Positions 23,101-37,300 of a stretch of 64,000 bases of DNA are shown here, in pieces. The stretch lies in the NCBI GenBank assembly GCA_963383645.1, contig OY726574.1, positions 61,818,894 through 61,882,893 of the forward strand, given 5' to 3'. The translations under genes and the position numbers were made by a program. Origin of the DNA: Muscardinus avellanarius (taxonomy: Eukaryota; Chordata; Mammalia; Rodentia; Gliridae). Position 1 is the stretch's first letter. The number at the start of each line of letters is the position of its first letter. Below the pieces are notes generated by a model. The model was given only the letters and a program-made list of their open reading frames with translations. It made no database searches and was not told the DNA's origin.

Positions 23101-26077
23101 ATACGAAATTTATTCTTTTTTCACTAAATATGTGTGAACGAGGAATTTCAAAGAACCAGTGAGATCATTCCTTTGCTGGAAGTGTACGTGTTAATTAGCT
23201 TATTCACCAAACACCACCTGTCTTGCCCACCCACAAATACCTTCCCCAGTGTGATGAACCTGTGTTAAGTCTGAGATTGACCTTACTCCCCAGCAGTTCA
23301 TCCCCTTCTGGCCTAGGCTTACTGCTTGGGAATGCTGGTCTGCCCTGGTTCCTCGTGTTGATCATGTATCCCCCTCTGTTCTCTTCTGTGTTGCGGGCTG
23401 GCCGGGGAATGCAGAGAGGCGTTCACGAAATCCGAGAGATCAGGCAGTTTCACTTCACTGGCTGGCCGGATCACGGGGTCCCCTACCACGCCACCGGCCT
23501 GCTGGGATTCGTCAGACAGGTGAAATCCAAGAGCCCGCCCAACGCAGGCCCACTGGTGGTTCACTGCAGGTAAGCCGAGCATCGCCTGAGGAAGGAAGTG
23601 GGTTATGGGATACAGGGTCTCATGGTGAGATAGAAGAGGGGGTAAGAAAAATGTATAGAGCTGGATACAGGTGATGGTTACTGGTTACATTCATAATGTG
23701 CAAAGTGACTGAAAAATATATATGTATACATATATATGATTATATATGTATATGTACATAGCAATCCTATGTGTATATGAGGATTGAACCCGGGGTCATT
23801 CTACCTCCGAGCTACACCCCCAGTTCTATTTTTTTATTCTTTGTTTTGAAACAGGGTCTCACTGAGTTTCAAAGGGCCTCACTAAGTAGCTGAGGATGGC
23901 TACTAACCACGCTCCTCCTGTCTCAGCCTCCCAAATGCTGGAATTACAAGTGTGCACCACCACGCCCGGCTCCGATTTTATTTTTATTTTGAAGCAGGGA
24001 GTCTTTCTGAGTTGCAAAGCGCCTCCCTGAGTTGCAGAGGCTGGCCCAAATCTATGGTCCTCCTGTCTCAGCCTCCCAAGCACTGACATCAAGGGATATC
24101 CCTTCAGCTTTTCTGAATCATGCAATCTTTTTTTTTTTTTTTTTTTTTGGTCGGTACTTAGGATGGAACCCAGGGGCATTCATTCTACCTCCATGCTACA
24201 CCCCCAGCCCTATTTTTAAAAATTATTCTTTATTTTGAAACAGGGTCTCACTGTGTTGCAGAGAGCCTCACTAAGTAGCTGAGACTGTCAGGGAACCCGC
24301 GATCTTCCTGTTTCAGCCTCCTAACTGCTGGGATTACAAGTGTGTACAACATACCCACAATCATGCATTTCTTTTCTTTTCTTTTTTTTTTTTGGAAAGT
24401 CTTGGGATGGAACCCAGAGACATTCAATCTCCAAGCTACATCCCCTGTTCTATTTTTTAATTCTTTATTATGCGACAGGGTCTCACTAAATTGCAAAGGG
24501 CCTCACTACGTAGCTGAGGATGTCTGCGAACCGCAATCCCCCTGTCTCAGCTGGGATTACAAGCTTGTGCCACCAATGCAGTCAAGTATTTCTTAATAGT
24601 TAATCTTGCTATGTGAATGTCACCTTAATAAGAACTTTTTTAAAAAGCAGCAGTCCTCGAACAGTCCTCGCCCCCACTGACAGGCCCCTCTTTCACGCAG
24701 CGCTGGTGCGGGGAGGACCGGCTGCTTCATCGTCATCGACATCATGTTGGACATGGCCGAAAGGGAGGGCGTGGTGGACATCTATAACTGTGTCCGGGAG
24801 CTGCGGTCACGGAGGGTGAACATGGTGCAGACAGAGGTACCTAGTGTGGCCGCCCTCAGCCCTCAGCCCTCAGCTTGGTCCCCCGCGTTACTCCTGCCTC
24901 CCCTCCTCCCAGAGCCAAAGGCAGAGACAAGGTCTGCGGCCATGTCTTCAGAAGACTCTAGCAGAAAAGGGATCTGCCTGGAATTGCGTCCCCTCCCTTC
25001 CTCTCTTTCCTTCTTCAGCTTCGTTTTCCTTCTTATAAACACCAAAGAAGGGATTTTCAGGCTACAGACGCTGGCACCAGGAGTTTTCTAGGTAACAGAA
25101 GCTATAGCCATGAGTTGAAATGTGCACATTTTCTGTGTCGAGGCCCAGGAGAGCGTCTGCAGCAAGCACTTAAGGTTTCGATGCCCTTCCTTTTTTTTTA
25201 ATTCTGTCTTTTAAACTAGCTGAGAACCAGAGCAAGACCACTCCTGAGAATAGCTAGGCATCTACCAAGAAGCTCAGGGTAATCTCGGTCCGTTGATTCT
25301 TCTCCAGGGATCCAGGAGGAAGAGTAGCCTCTCATCCTAAAACCTCTGCCCAGTGGCCTGGTGTCACGGGAATCTGCCCATTTTCTAGAAGTGCCCTGTA
25401 CCAAGTAGGAATTCCATGGATAGAAATTCCAGGTGTATCAGGAATTTAAGTTTTTGAGAAGTGTTACACCCTGCTCCTGGGACATTCATATTCTTATTAA
25501 TATCTGATGATTTTAAGTATGCTTTATAACCCATCACACAGAAAGTGATTCATGAAGCAGAGTAAACAGGAATCCCTTATGTTTTGATTGCGCATTACAG
25601 TTTATAAAAGCCACCGGTAAACCTAATCTCAATATTTTAGCTAACGTAAAAATAACAATCTACATATGCTGTTTTCATGGTCTCTTTTCCTTTAGACTAG
25701 GCATGCTTTGTTTTAAAGATAATAAAGGAAAGTTTATTTATAACATTTATTTATTTTTTGTGTGTGTGGTACTGGGATGGAACCCAGGGGCATTCTCCCT
25801 CTGAGCAACACATCCAGCCCTATATTTTTTTTATTTTTTATTTTGAAACAGGGTCACACTGAGTTGCAAAGGGCCTAAGTAACTGAGGCTGTCCGCAAAC
25901 CGTGATCCTCCTGTCCCATCCTCCCAAATGCTGGTATTACAAGTGTGCACCACACTCCTTCTTCTTCTTCTTCTTCTTCTTCTTCTTCTTCTTCTTCTTC
26001 TTCTTCTTCCTCTTCCTCTTCCTCTTCCTCTTCCTCTTCCCCTTCCCCTTCCCCTTCCCCTTCCCCTTCCTTCCCCC

Positions 26078-26108
<31 letters not shown>

Positions 26109-29000
26109 TTATTATTATTATTATTATTATTATTTAGAGGATTGAACCCAGAAGATTCTACCTCTGAGCTATACACCCAGCCCTTTTTAATTTTTTATTT
26201 CAAAAGAGAGTCTTGTTAAGTTGTTGAGAAATATTACATCGCTAAGTTGCTGAGGCTGACCTCGAACTTAGGATTCTTATGTCTCAGCCCCCTGAGTACA
26301 GGAATAACAGGTGTGCGCCACCATTCCCAGTAATCAAATTTGTTTTAAATGTACTGTATAGTTCATGTGTTGCTACAGTGTATCTTCACTCTTTCTTTCT
26401 GAGTTGTTATCGGGAGGGAGCTATTTTTGAGAATTAAAAGTCTTGTCTATAGAAAGTAATGGTAATAATTATAACATTTTAACATTTCATATAACTAAAG
26501 ATCAGTAATAAACCTGGCAAAACTCTACTAGTTAATTATAGAGAAAGTCAATGGGAAGTCAGAATTAAAGAACCCATTTTTGCGCGTGTTTGTTTTTTGC
26601 AGTGCTGTGGATCAAACCCAGGCCTTGTGTGATTAGACAAACACTCTTAGCACTGAGCTACGCACCCAGCCCTAGAGGACCCATTTTTAAACTGTGGACG
26701 TATTGTACACATGTTGAGAGCTCTACTCTGGACTTACGAGAGCTTTCATCATAATCATGTTAATTAATGTTTTGAAAGAAGCAGCTCCCAATGTTCAGAA
26801 CTGTTTGTCCTCAGAGCAATATCAGAATCCCCGGGACCTTCTTTGCCCTATTTATTTGGCTAGTGAATTGTCTTTTCAACATGGACAGATGAAATTGTGC
26901 TCCTTCCAAATTCCCAAGATGAGCGTTTCGGGGGCATTCAAGCCACTGCTGCTGGAGTATCGGGGCGCCTGCTCAGGGGTGCATCGGCGTGTGCTTGGCT
27001 TGTGGGTTGCTCTGCACAAAATCTACTTTGTCTCTCTTTCCATGGTGATGCCAAGAGCTGGCAGCTGTCACATGCAAGGGCCAGGATTAGTGACCCTGGA
27101 AAACGCAGACCCCCCAGCCAAAGCCCTCGAGCTTGTTTCTGTGTAGGGCAGGTTATTCCATCATCTTGGTATCGTGGGGTTACATCTGGCGGTGTCTGCC
27201 CTCCTCCAGCACTCTGGGTACTGAGTTCTCCACGACTAACTACCGCCTCTGCTTCTCCAGGAGCAGTATGTATTTATCCACGATGCCATCCTGGAAGCCT
27301 GCCTTTGTGGAGACACCTCCGTCCCCGCTTCCCAAGTTAGGTCTCTGTATTATGACATGAACAAACTGGACCCACAGACAAATTCCAGCCAGATTAAAGA
27401 GGAATTCCGGGTAAGTTATGCCAAAGGCAGAGGCCCTTGGCTGTGACTTTGCTCCTTAGGAAGTGTCCCAAGGTCGGCTCCTGAACCCTTGAACCCACAG
27501 TGGCCGCCTCAGCCTTCGCACTTGACATCTGGGGCCAGGCAAGGCTTTGTTGTGATGTTTTTCTTATAGGACGTTTAGCGGTACCCCTGGCTTTGATCCT
27601 CTAGATGTCTCTAACAGAGCCCCGTGCACAGCCTGGGCAGACATTACCAAATGACCCCAGGGAAGGACAGGAAAATTACCTGGTTGCAAACCACTGGTCT
27701 TTTTTTTCTTTTTTGGTACTGAGGATTGAACCCAGAGGCATTCTACCTCTAAGCTACACTCCCAGTTCTTTTGAAATTTTATTTTTGAAGCAGGTTCTTG
27801 CAAAGTTGCCTAGGCTGGCTTCAAATCCTTGATCCTCCTGCTTCAGCCTCACAAGTCTTGCAGTTACAGGCTTGTGCCACCGTGCCTGGTGCAAAACACA
27901 CCACTAGTCTTAACAGTCATTTTATTTGTGGAAACCAAGGGAATTCTACCTCCAAGCTACACTCCCAACCCTATTTTTTATTCTTTATTTTAAAACAGGG
28001 TCTCACTGAGTGGCAAAGGGCCTCACTAAGTAGCTGACCCTGTCCGCAAACTGCGATCCCCCTGTCTCAGCCTCCTGAATGCTGGGATTACAAGCGTGTG
28101 CCACCACGCCCAGCTTTTAACAGTCCTTTTGATTTCAAGTAGGCACAAGTTGTTCCCAACACCGGGGCCCTTTGTACGCAGTGTAACTGAATACGGTGCA
28201 GGCACAACATGCTTCCCGGGCACAGTTCTTCACTGTGCTTCCTGTCATACCTGGCTCTAGGCCAACCTTCCCCATCATACCCTTCCCAGAATCCCAGAGT
28301 GCAGGTCAGGTTGGACTCCACAGCACTTAATCCCAGGGATCAGCCCTGATCCTTAGGCCTCAGCCCTGCCCCTATGTCTGACAGGCGCTATCTGTGAACA
28401 AAATCCACGGAGAAAGATAATAAGTCTAACTTGGGGGAAGTTCAAGGAGTGGGAGGGGGCCTCTTGTAGTCCGCAAATGCTCTGTGCACCCACCTCCTTC
28501 CTCTTGTGCCCTTTTAATAAATTTTAATCACGTTATTTCACTTAAAGCACTAAAGTGTTCTGCGGCTTTGCTTTCTGTTCTGAAAATATTAAATGGAAAA
28601 ATCTGGAAATAATTCATAAAGTGGCCATTAGGTGTTGGGGTTCTGTTTTGTCATTTCGCTTTGTTGTGGTTCTGGGGTTGAATCCAGGGTATTCTGCCTC
28701 TGAGCTACAATGCAGCCCTGTTTTATATTTTAACTTAAAATGGTTCTCCTTATGTTGCTGAGGGCGTTGCTAAGTTTCTGAGGCTGGCCTTGAACCTGCA
28801 ATCCCTGTCTCAGCCTCCCGAGCCCTGGGGTTCAGGCATGGGCCACCACATCAGGCTAGTCTTTAAGTTTACTTTCTTTCTTTTTTTTCTTTCTTTTTGC
28901 AGTACTGGGGGTGGAACCCAGGGGCATTGTACTCCCAAGCTACACCCCCGCCCTAATTTTTAAGTGTTTTTATTTATTCATTTATTTATTTATTTTGTTT

Positions 29001-29043
<43 letters not shown>

Positions 29044-32000
29044 GGGGATGGAACCCAGGGGCATTCTACCTCCAAGCTACACCCCCGGTCCTATGTTTTA
29101 GAGTTTTTATTTATTTTATTTTATTTTTTTTGCGGGTCTGGAGATGAAACCCAGGGGTGTTTGACCTCCAAGGTACACCCCTGCCCTGCTTTTTATTCTT
29201 TATTTTAAAACAGGGTCTCACTAAGTTGCAGAGGGCCTCACTAAGTAGCTGAGGCTGTCTGTGAACCACGATCTTCCGGTCTCAGCCTCCCAAATGCTGG
29301 GATTACAAGCATGTGCCACCACCCTGGTGAGTTGCAAAGGGCCTCACTAAGTAGCTGAGGCTGTCCTTGAACCGTGATCCTCCAGTCTCAGCTTCCAGAA
29401 TGCTATATTACAAGCTTGAGCCACCAGGCAGGCTTTCTTTTGTTCTTAAATGGCACATGGTAATGCAGACATTCCTGTATGGAGCGAGGTTTCCACACAT
29501 GCATTCATTCTGTGATAAAGCATGAAACCCCGTTATTGGTGGCCGCTTGGCTGACCCCGAGGCCACGCCTCGTTCCTTTGTCCCCTAGACCCTAAACATG
29601 GTGACCCCAACGCTGCGGGTTGAAGACTGTAGCATCGCGCTGTTGCCCAGGAACCACGAGAAAAACCGGTGCATGGACATCCTGCCCCCGGACCGCTGCC
29701 TGCCCTTCCTCATCACCATCGACGGGGAGAGCAGCAACTACGTCAACGCCGCCCTGATGGACGTAAGCGCCCTCCCTCGGGAGGAGGCAGGGAGGCTGGC
29801 CGGGCCTCCCGCGGCTCCTCTGCTCCCGCCTCCTTCAAGAGGCGCACTGTCTTCAACAATTAACGCAGAGTCCAGACGCCACGTGGGCCTGTGTGCAGGG
29901 CAGATGTCCACTCGCCCAAGGCCACTTGTCCCTGAAGTATTGCTGAAGGCAACATGCAAGGTTTTCTCCCTGGGCACTTACGTTTTTCAGTCTTCTGGCC
30001 TGGGAGCCAGAGACAGCTGTTGAGGTTCAGCAGGAAAATGGGGTGCTGTGGCTGGGAGCACCGGTGCAGCTTCCTTTCCTCCTAACTTTCTTTGTTTGTT
30101 TGTTTGTTTGTTTGTTTGTTTGTTTGTTTTTGCGAGTCTGGGGATGGAACCCAGGGGCACTGGACCTCCAAGCTACACCCCAGCCTCTATTTTTTATTCT
30201 TTATTTTTGAAACAGTGTCTCACTGAGTTGCAAAGGGCCTCACTAATTAGTACTGAGGCTGTCCTCAAACTGCAATCCTCTGGTCTCAGCCTCTCAAATG
30301 CTGGGATTACGAGCATGCACCACCATGCCCGGCTTTCGGCTTTTAACAGTCACGTTCATTCCTTTTTTTTTTTTTTTTTCCCTGCAGTAACCAGTGATGG
30401 AACCCAGGGGCCTTGTACCTCCAGGGTACACCCCCAGCCCTATTTTTTAGTCTTTTTAATTTATATTAAAACAGGGTTCAGTGAGTTGCAAAGGGCCTTA
30501 CTAAGTAGCTGAGGCTGTCCATGAACCAAGATCCTCTGGTCTCTGCCTCTCGAATTCTGGGGTTACAAGCGTGCGCCACCACGCCCGACTTATTATTTAT
30601 TTCCTGCGGTAATGGGGATGGAACTCAGGGACATTCTACCTCTGAGCTACACCCCCAGCCCTATTTTTTATTATTTTTTTTGAAACAGGGTCTCACTGAG
30701 TTGCAAAGGGCCTCACTAAGTAGCTGAGGCTGGCTGCGAACCCTGATCTTCCTGTCTCAGCCTCCCGAATGCTGGGATTACAAGCGTGCGCCACCAAGCC
30801 CGGCTCTTTTCTCCTAATTTAGACAGTAATTCACATGGGAAGGGCATACGATTAATGCCTCCCTCCCGTCAGTTTGCTTTCTTCTTATGGTTCCATTAAT
30901 GGGAAAAGTAAATGAATATTTTCAATGCTAAAGTGGACATTTTAATTATATTGGTGTGGTGTAGTCAAAGAGTACTCCAGAGCTGAAAATATAAAAGCAT
31001 GTGTATCCTTCCTAGCAGGAATAAGTAACACCATCACATTTATTTATTTACAAGCAAATGACTATCAGGAAAAGCAGAGCTATTTTCATTACACATAATT
31101 TTAACATAAATCTTCTCCCCTTAAATAATGTATAGCGTCAATCCTGACGATCAGAAACATCTTTAAAATGGTTAAGAGACACTACATTCTCTGGATATCA
31201 AAATGAGAGTATTTTATTCTTGCTAGTACACAGATAAGTTCACATGTGGTTCATTTTGGTGCTGACAGTGGTACTAGAATTCAACGATGGCTAAATATGT
31301 CCAGCGTTTTGTGGCACACATTTCCATGTCCACAAAACAGATCGCTCCCTTCGCGTTTCCCTGGGTCTACTTGGGTCTCTCTTGTTTATATTCGCAGAGC
31401 TATAAACAGCCTTCGGCATTCATAGTCACCCAGCATCCCTTGCCAAACACGGTCAAGGACTTCTGGAGACTGGTCCTGGATTACCACTGCACATCCGTAG
31501 TTATGCTGAACGACGTGGACCCTGCCCAGGTGAGACGCCTCGCGGCAGGGCTCACGCCCGCCAAGGAGCCAAGTCCGTGTGCGGTTTCGTTGTTTGGTGT
31601 TTCGTTCATTTATTTACTTTCTGCACAGGCCCTGGGCCAGGGTTTGAATGCCGGTTTATGATGGAGAATTAGGAATACTGAAATTGAAAACCAGGTGGAA
31701 TTGAGGTCTAAAGAGTAAAGTGCATAGGAACCAAAAGACAGGCTGAAGTCCTAGACAGGGGCTTTGACTTGACGAGGCAAGTGTGGTTAAGACTCAGGCC
31801 CTTCCCAAAGGACGGAAACACACAGGAGAGAGACAGGAGTCCTGGGCAGAGGCCAAGCTGAGCAGGAATCCCAACACCTGGAGGCAAGAACAGGGCGAGC
31901 ACGCCTCCTGAGGGCAGCGGAGGAAGGACGTGACCATGGCTCCCTCCCCGGGGCCCCTGTGCTTCCCGGGAGGACACTCCTGACCCTGCAGGTGTGGGGA

Positions 32001-34304
32001 CGGGGGCAGTGGAGACCACCAAGCAAGTTGAAACGGTTTCATCAACTCTTGGTGAATGTGTTTGCGGACAGCCTCAGCTACTTAGCGAGGCCCTTTGCAA
32101 CTCAAGTGAGACCCTCTTTCAAAAATAAAAAGACTGAAAAATAGGGCTGGAAGTGTAGCTCAGAGGTAGAATGCCTCTGGGTTCCATCCCCAGTACTGCA
32201 AAACAAACAAACAAACAAACAAATATTTTTTAAAAGGGGATAAACGTGAATGTGGAGATAAGAGAAGCTGAGAATGATGGTTGGGGTTCTTATGTAGCTT
32301 CTCCTAGACAGAAAAAGAGGGAGCGCTGGGCGGGGGAGGGGGGTGCGGCTGACCATCGTGGGGTGAATGCCGTTTCTTGGACCAGCTGTCAGAGAGGATG
32401 AGCGCCAGGCCCGTGGGAGGTGAAGCCCGTGACCCACTGCACCACCACGGCGGCGGGTTTTAGGGACAGTTCAAAGTCAGCACTTTTTAAGGATAATCTT
32501 CCTCTGGAGCACACTTAATTTCCTGTTTAGTAGAGACAAATTCTTTTTAAAAAAAAAAGAAGAAGAAGAGAAAAGTCTGAAGTATCTAAGCATCCAAATG
32601 GAACACGATGCCTTCTTCCTAAAAGTCTGTGTTACAGAACCCAGGGGCCTGTTATCCCAGTATTTCATACTCTTGGAGACTGAGGCAGGAGGATTGCAGG
32701 TTTGAGGCTGGCCTCAGGAGCTTAGCTAGAAGACTCTCAGCAACTCAGTGAGACCCTGTCTCAAAATTAAAATTTAGCCGGGCGTGTTAGCTCACACTTG
32801 TCATCCCAGCACTCAGGAGGCTGAGACCCGAGAATCCCGGTTCATGGACAGCCTCAGCTACTTAGCGAGGCCTTTCGCTACTCAGTGAGATCCTGTTTCA
32901 GAAATATAAAGGCTAAAAAAATTGGGCTGGGAATGTAGCTCGGAGGTACGGTGCCCCTGGGTTCCATTCCCAGTATAGCAAAAAAAAATAAATAAATAAA
33001 TAAATAAATAAAAATAGAAAAGAATGGGGTATACCTCCGGGATAGAATGTCCCCTGCCTGGGCTCAGTCACCAGTAATTAACACACACACAGAGTCTATA
33101 CTCTTGGCCTCAATCTGCAGTATGTGGCACGGACATTCAGTTTTCATTTTTCTAAGGTTTTTAAATATGTTTGAAGTGCTACATTATATTGGTGAGGCTC
33201 TCACCCGAAAGCTCATTAATGAAATAATAATGATAATCCTTGTTCTCACCTAACCCTTTTAGTTTAAGAAGCTTAAATATTTCAGAAGTCTTCCCTGCCG
33301 GTGTTCTTGGACAGACTACAGCCATTTATAAAGAAACCACAATTTGAAACAGAACCAGGATCCGGACGTTTTTATTTTCAGAGCCCCAGGTTAAATTTCA
33401 CCGGTTCAAGATCCTTTTTTATACTTTTACTGGTGCACCATAATTACCCATCATAGTGAGATGCTAAGCGGTCCAAAGGCACATGTTATTAGTGCGAAGG
33501 TAGAGCATGATGTCAAAGCACTTATTCCATGTTTAGGAGCATTTTGCCAAATTGAACCCTGAAATGTGGCAATACTGTTAGTGAACAGGACATCACTGAC
33601 TCCAGAACGTTCTTCACGAACACCACCATTTGAATTCTCAAGCTGCCTTCTAAACCCAAGCTGTCTGGATTCCAACCAAGCCTTGGCTGACCAGTGGCAG
33701 GAAAGACGGAACCGATTTTCAGAGTGGGAAGAAAGAGGCTCCTGGGATTCGGTCTTTTAGCAAACACTAAACTGTGCATTGAACTTCAAGGCTTTGCAGC
33801 TGTACGCGGCTAGCACTCAACTATTTTAAGTATTTATAGAGCTGGTTTATGGATGTGTTATGCACCATTTAAGCCATTTTCTACATGGTTTCCTTGGGCA
33901 GAATGGAGGATGCGCGATGCCAAGAACCAGGCGCCAGCCCAGGCCATTCATATTTCTTCGGTGTAAATGACAAGCTTTTGATCAGGCGTTTGAATCGAGA
34001 AAGCAAACAGAAAGCAGGGCCGGCTCGGGCTGCAGAGAAAACGGGCGGAACAGACCAAATGGGCGAGTCACAGCTTTCACCCCATCTCGTGCTCCCCATC
34101 ATCGCGCTGTTGATTCACACAGCGGGTACCTGGGGTATCAGAGAGAAAGGAAGCAGGCCTGCTATGGTTTGACAAGGCAGTTCAGTAACTTGTCATCAGA
34201 AAGCGCTGATGAGGAAGGAGAGACTTCATAGAGGCATTATTTTAAAATAAACACAGTTTCTAAAATACCATACACTTAGCTAACATCAAAACTGCCCCTA
34301 GTTA

Positions 34305-34356
<52 letters not shown>

Positions 34357-37300
34357 CGCGCATGCACTAGGGACAGAGCGGAGGGACATTTTACCTCTGG
34401 GCTATACCTACATCCCTCTTTTTATTTTTAAGTAGGGTCTAAGTTGCTGAGGCTGGCCTCAAACCTGTAGCCCTCCTGTCTCAGCCTCTCAAGTACTGGG
34501 ATTATGGGCTTATGCCACTGCACCTGTTTCTACTTTCATTTTTAATTAAAAAATAAGGCCCAACCTTTTAACTTCTCTATAATGGAGAAAGAGAAAGACA
34601 TGGCGGTTTCTACTGACGCACTGTTAACTGAGAATTTATCTTGCAGTCTTGGATCTAAATCAACCATTGTGTGACATTTGATTTTAAACATTTGATTTCA
34701 ACAGTGATGTTTTAAATCCTTTGGAAAATAAAAGTCATCAAAAGGAAAAAAGGAAATTCAGTAGAGTCTCCTTTTTTGAAACATCATTTTGCTTAAAATG
34801 GGGTGACACGTTTTGAATCATGGGTCTACCGAAACAGGCTGGAAAATAATGAAGTCGTTCCATTCTTGCCTTACCACAAGCCGTCTGTCCTTCAGGCAAA
34901 TCAAAAAGACTAAAGTTAAGCCCTGCTCTAAAAGAAGTCACTTGGAAGTACTAAGTCCCAAAGGAAGTTTAATTTCAAACTTCAAATGCCTATGAAGTCT
35001 TCGGGGATTTAAGAAAGATTTTTGAAGAGAAAAGATCTTAGGAATTCTTGCTACCTGACTGCCTCTAAGTTTAGAAAGTCTTCCTTTTTGGGGGGCCGCA
35101 AATACAAGCACCCTTGACTAAGCCATCATAGCCCACGCCGCTCCTGCCCGCTGACTTGGGTATCACCTTGTGCAAAGGTTCTAGTTACCCTGTAGCACAA
35201 ACCCCTGGTGTTCGAGACTCCAGGAAATTGTCTTTTTAATCAGAGATACCTCTGGGTAAAATGGCAAAGCTTTTATTCTTAGGACACCAGGGGTCCTAGG
35301 CCTGAGCCGGGAGAGCTTGGGCCAGAAGAAGAAAACTGCAGCCCCGGGTTCTGAATCTTGTCACAAATAGCCTCATCCCCAAAGCCCAGCTGGGGTGGAG
35401 GGAGAGCTGGGCATTAACGGTGTGTGTCTCCCCCACGGCCTAAGGGCCTCTGCAGCAGTCACAGACCTCAGGAAGAGATGTAGGAAGCAGATCCGTGACT
35501 CCCATGGAAGCATGGTAGAGAGGGCGGCAGGAGTGGGAGGGTGGAGTGAGAACCAGTTAACAAGGAAGTCCTGACATCTGCTTAATGGGAGTAAAGGAGG
35601 AAGGAGAAGAAAAGGGAGGAAATCAAAGAAGTCTTGAGGATCACGGGGTGTCAATACTAACCTTATCCAGACTGCAAGGGTAAATTTATCCTTCTAATTA
35701 ACCTGCTGTTTCTGTATTTTTGATGCAGTTGTGTCCACAGTACTGGCCGGAAAACGGGGTCCACAGGCACGGCCCCATCCAGGTGGAATTTGTGTCAGCT
35801 GACTTGGAGGAAGACATCATCAGCAGGATATTCCGTATTTATAATGCAGCCAGAGTAAGGGCGACCTGCACTGCTTGTTCCTGGGCCTTCCTCGGGTTCC
35901 CTTGCTTTGGTGTTAGCGTACCCTCTCTGTGTCGGTTACTCTTCTGGGAGTTTGGAATGTGTCCGTGAAAAAAACTGAGATTGCTAACTGAAAAGGTGTT
36001 AAAGGAAAAAGTTATTCAATGACGGTCCTAAGGCTCAGTAAGGGGGACTTTGTTCAGGAGCTTTGTGATGAGTACAGGTACCACTGCAGTGGGGTCAGGA
36101 GTGCACAGGGAGATCGGACTCAACTCTGAATTCTGCATGAGCAGCAGATGGCCAAGGAGTGAGGTGGGGCCACGGATGGAAAATTACCAAGAGGAAACCT
36201 CCTGGCCAGGGCGTCTGGCTACCCTACCTGGCAGGATTCTTGCTGAGGATTCGTGGCCAGCCGTCACCTGGGGCTGGTGGGGATGGGTCAGGTATCAAGC
36301 CTAGGGTGTTCTTCCTAAATTGACTTGGCAGAGCTCTTCTAAAGCTGCGCTTTACAGGGAACTTTATTGCTTGACTTAAGAAAGGGTTCAGTCAGGAGCC
36401 TGACTAAAGTGTGTTCAAGCAAAGAGTCTTGTTAGAAGACAGACAGTACAGAGTAGATATGATAGAAATCATAGTGGATGTAGTGTATTAGAAAGTAAGA
36501 TATTAGAGAAGTGGGGAGTAGGGGTAGAAGATGCCTGCGTGGGAGGGAATCAAGTCTTTGTTTTAAATACATGCACCGTGTCAGCAAAGTCCAGAGAAAG
36601 AAGAGAGTAGCTTTGGGGCTGCCAGGGAGACAGGTTTCGGGCAGAAATGGGGGTCAGTGCAAAGGCCTTGAGGCAAGGATGTGCCTGGGAGCTCCAGGTA
36701 CCATGGAGGCGGGGTATGGGAGCACCGCAGCAAAGACAAGGAGGAGCAGAGGGAAGGGGAGCGGCTGGGGAGGACGGGGAGCCACTGGGCCTCCCAGACC
36801 ATGGCCAGCACAGAGCTGCTGCTCAGAAGGCAATAGCCATTGCAGAGTTTTCGTCAAAACTATATGGTATGATTTATAACTTTTTATACTTTTTATTTCT
36901 TTTTGACCCACGAGCATTCTACCTCTGCACTACACCCCGTACTTATTTTCTTTTTTTATCTTTTTTTTTTTTTCAGTATCAGGGATGGAACTCAGGGGCA
37001 TTGTACTTCCAAGTTACACCCCTGCCCCTATTATTATTATTTTTTTATTCTTTATTTCGAAGCAGGGTTTCACTGAGTTGCAAAGGGCCTCGCTAAGTAG
37101 CTGAGGCTGTTCGTGAACCATGATCCTCCAGTCTCTGCCCCCCTAATGCTGGGATTACAAGCGTGCACCACCATGCCCGGCTAATCTTTTATTTTGAAAT
37201 AGGACCTCATTGAATTGCTGGAGCCTTGCTAAATTGCTGAGGCTGGCCAGGAACCTGAGATCCTCCTGTCACTGCCTTTAAGTCCCAGGATTATAGGCAT

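Noticed and set aside
23223..23573. A 116-codon start-to-exon frame as an alternative first exon
   Set aside because: Intron sequence that happens to be in frame with the exon; the acceptor gcag and the upstream exon phase explain the exon fully.
25902..26219. Poly-Phe, poly-Leu, poly-Ser and poly-Lys frames
   Set aside because: All six frames are open because of the CTT/CCCCTT/ATT repeat.
26587..26673. tRNA-like sequence as a tRNA gene
   Set aside because: An ID SINE derived from tRNA-Ala, with no intact cloverleaf; the same applies to all ID halves in the window.
28880..29434. CRISPR-like or satellite array from recurring 40-base words
   Set aside because: The recurring words are ID and B1 halves of nested SINEs in a mammalian genome.
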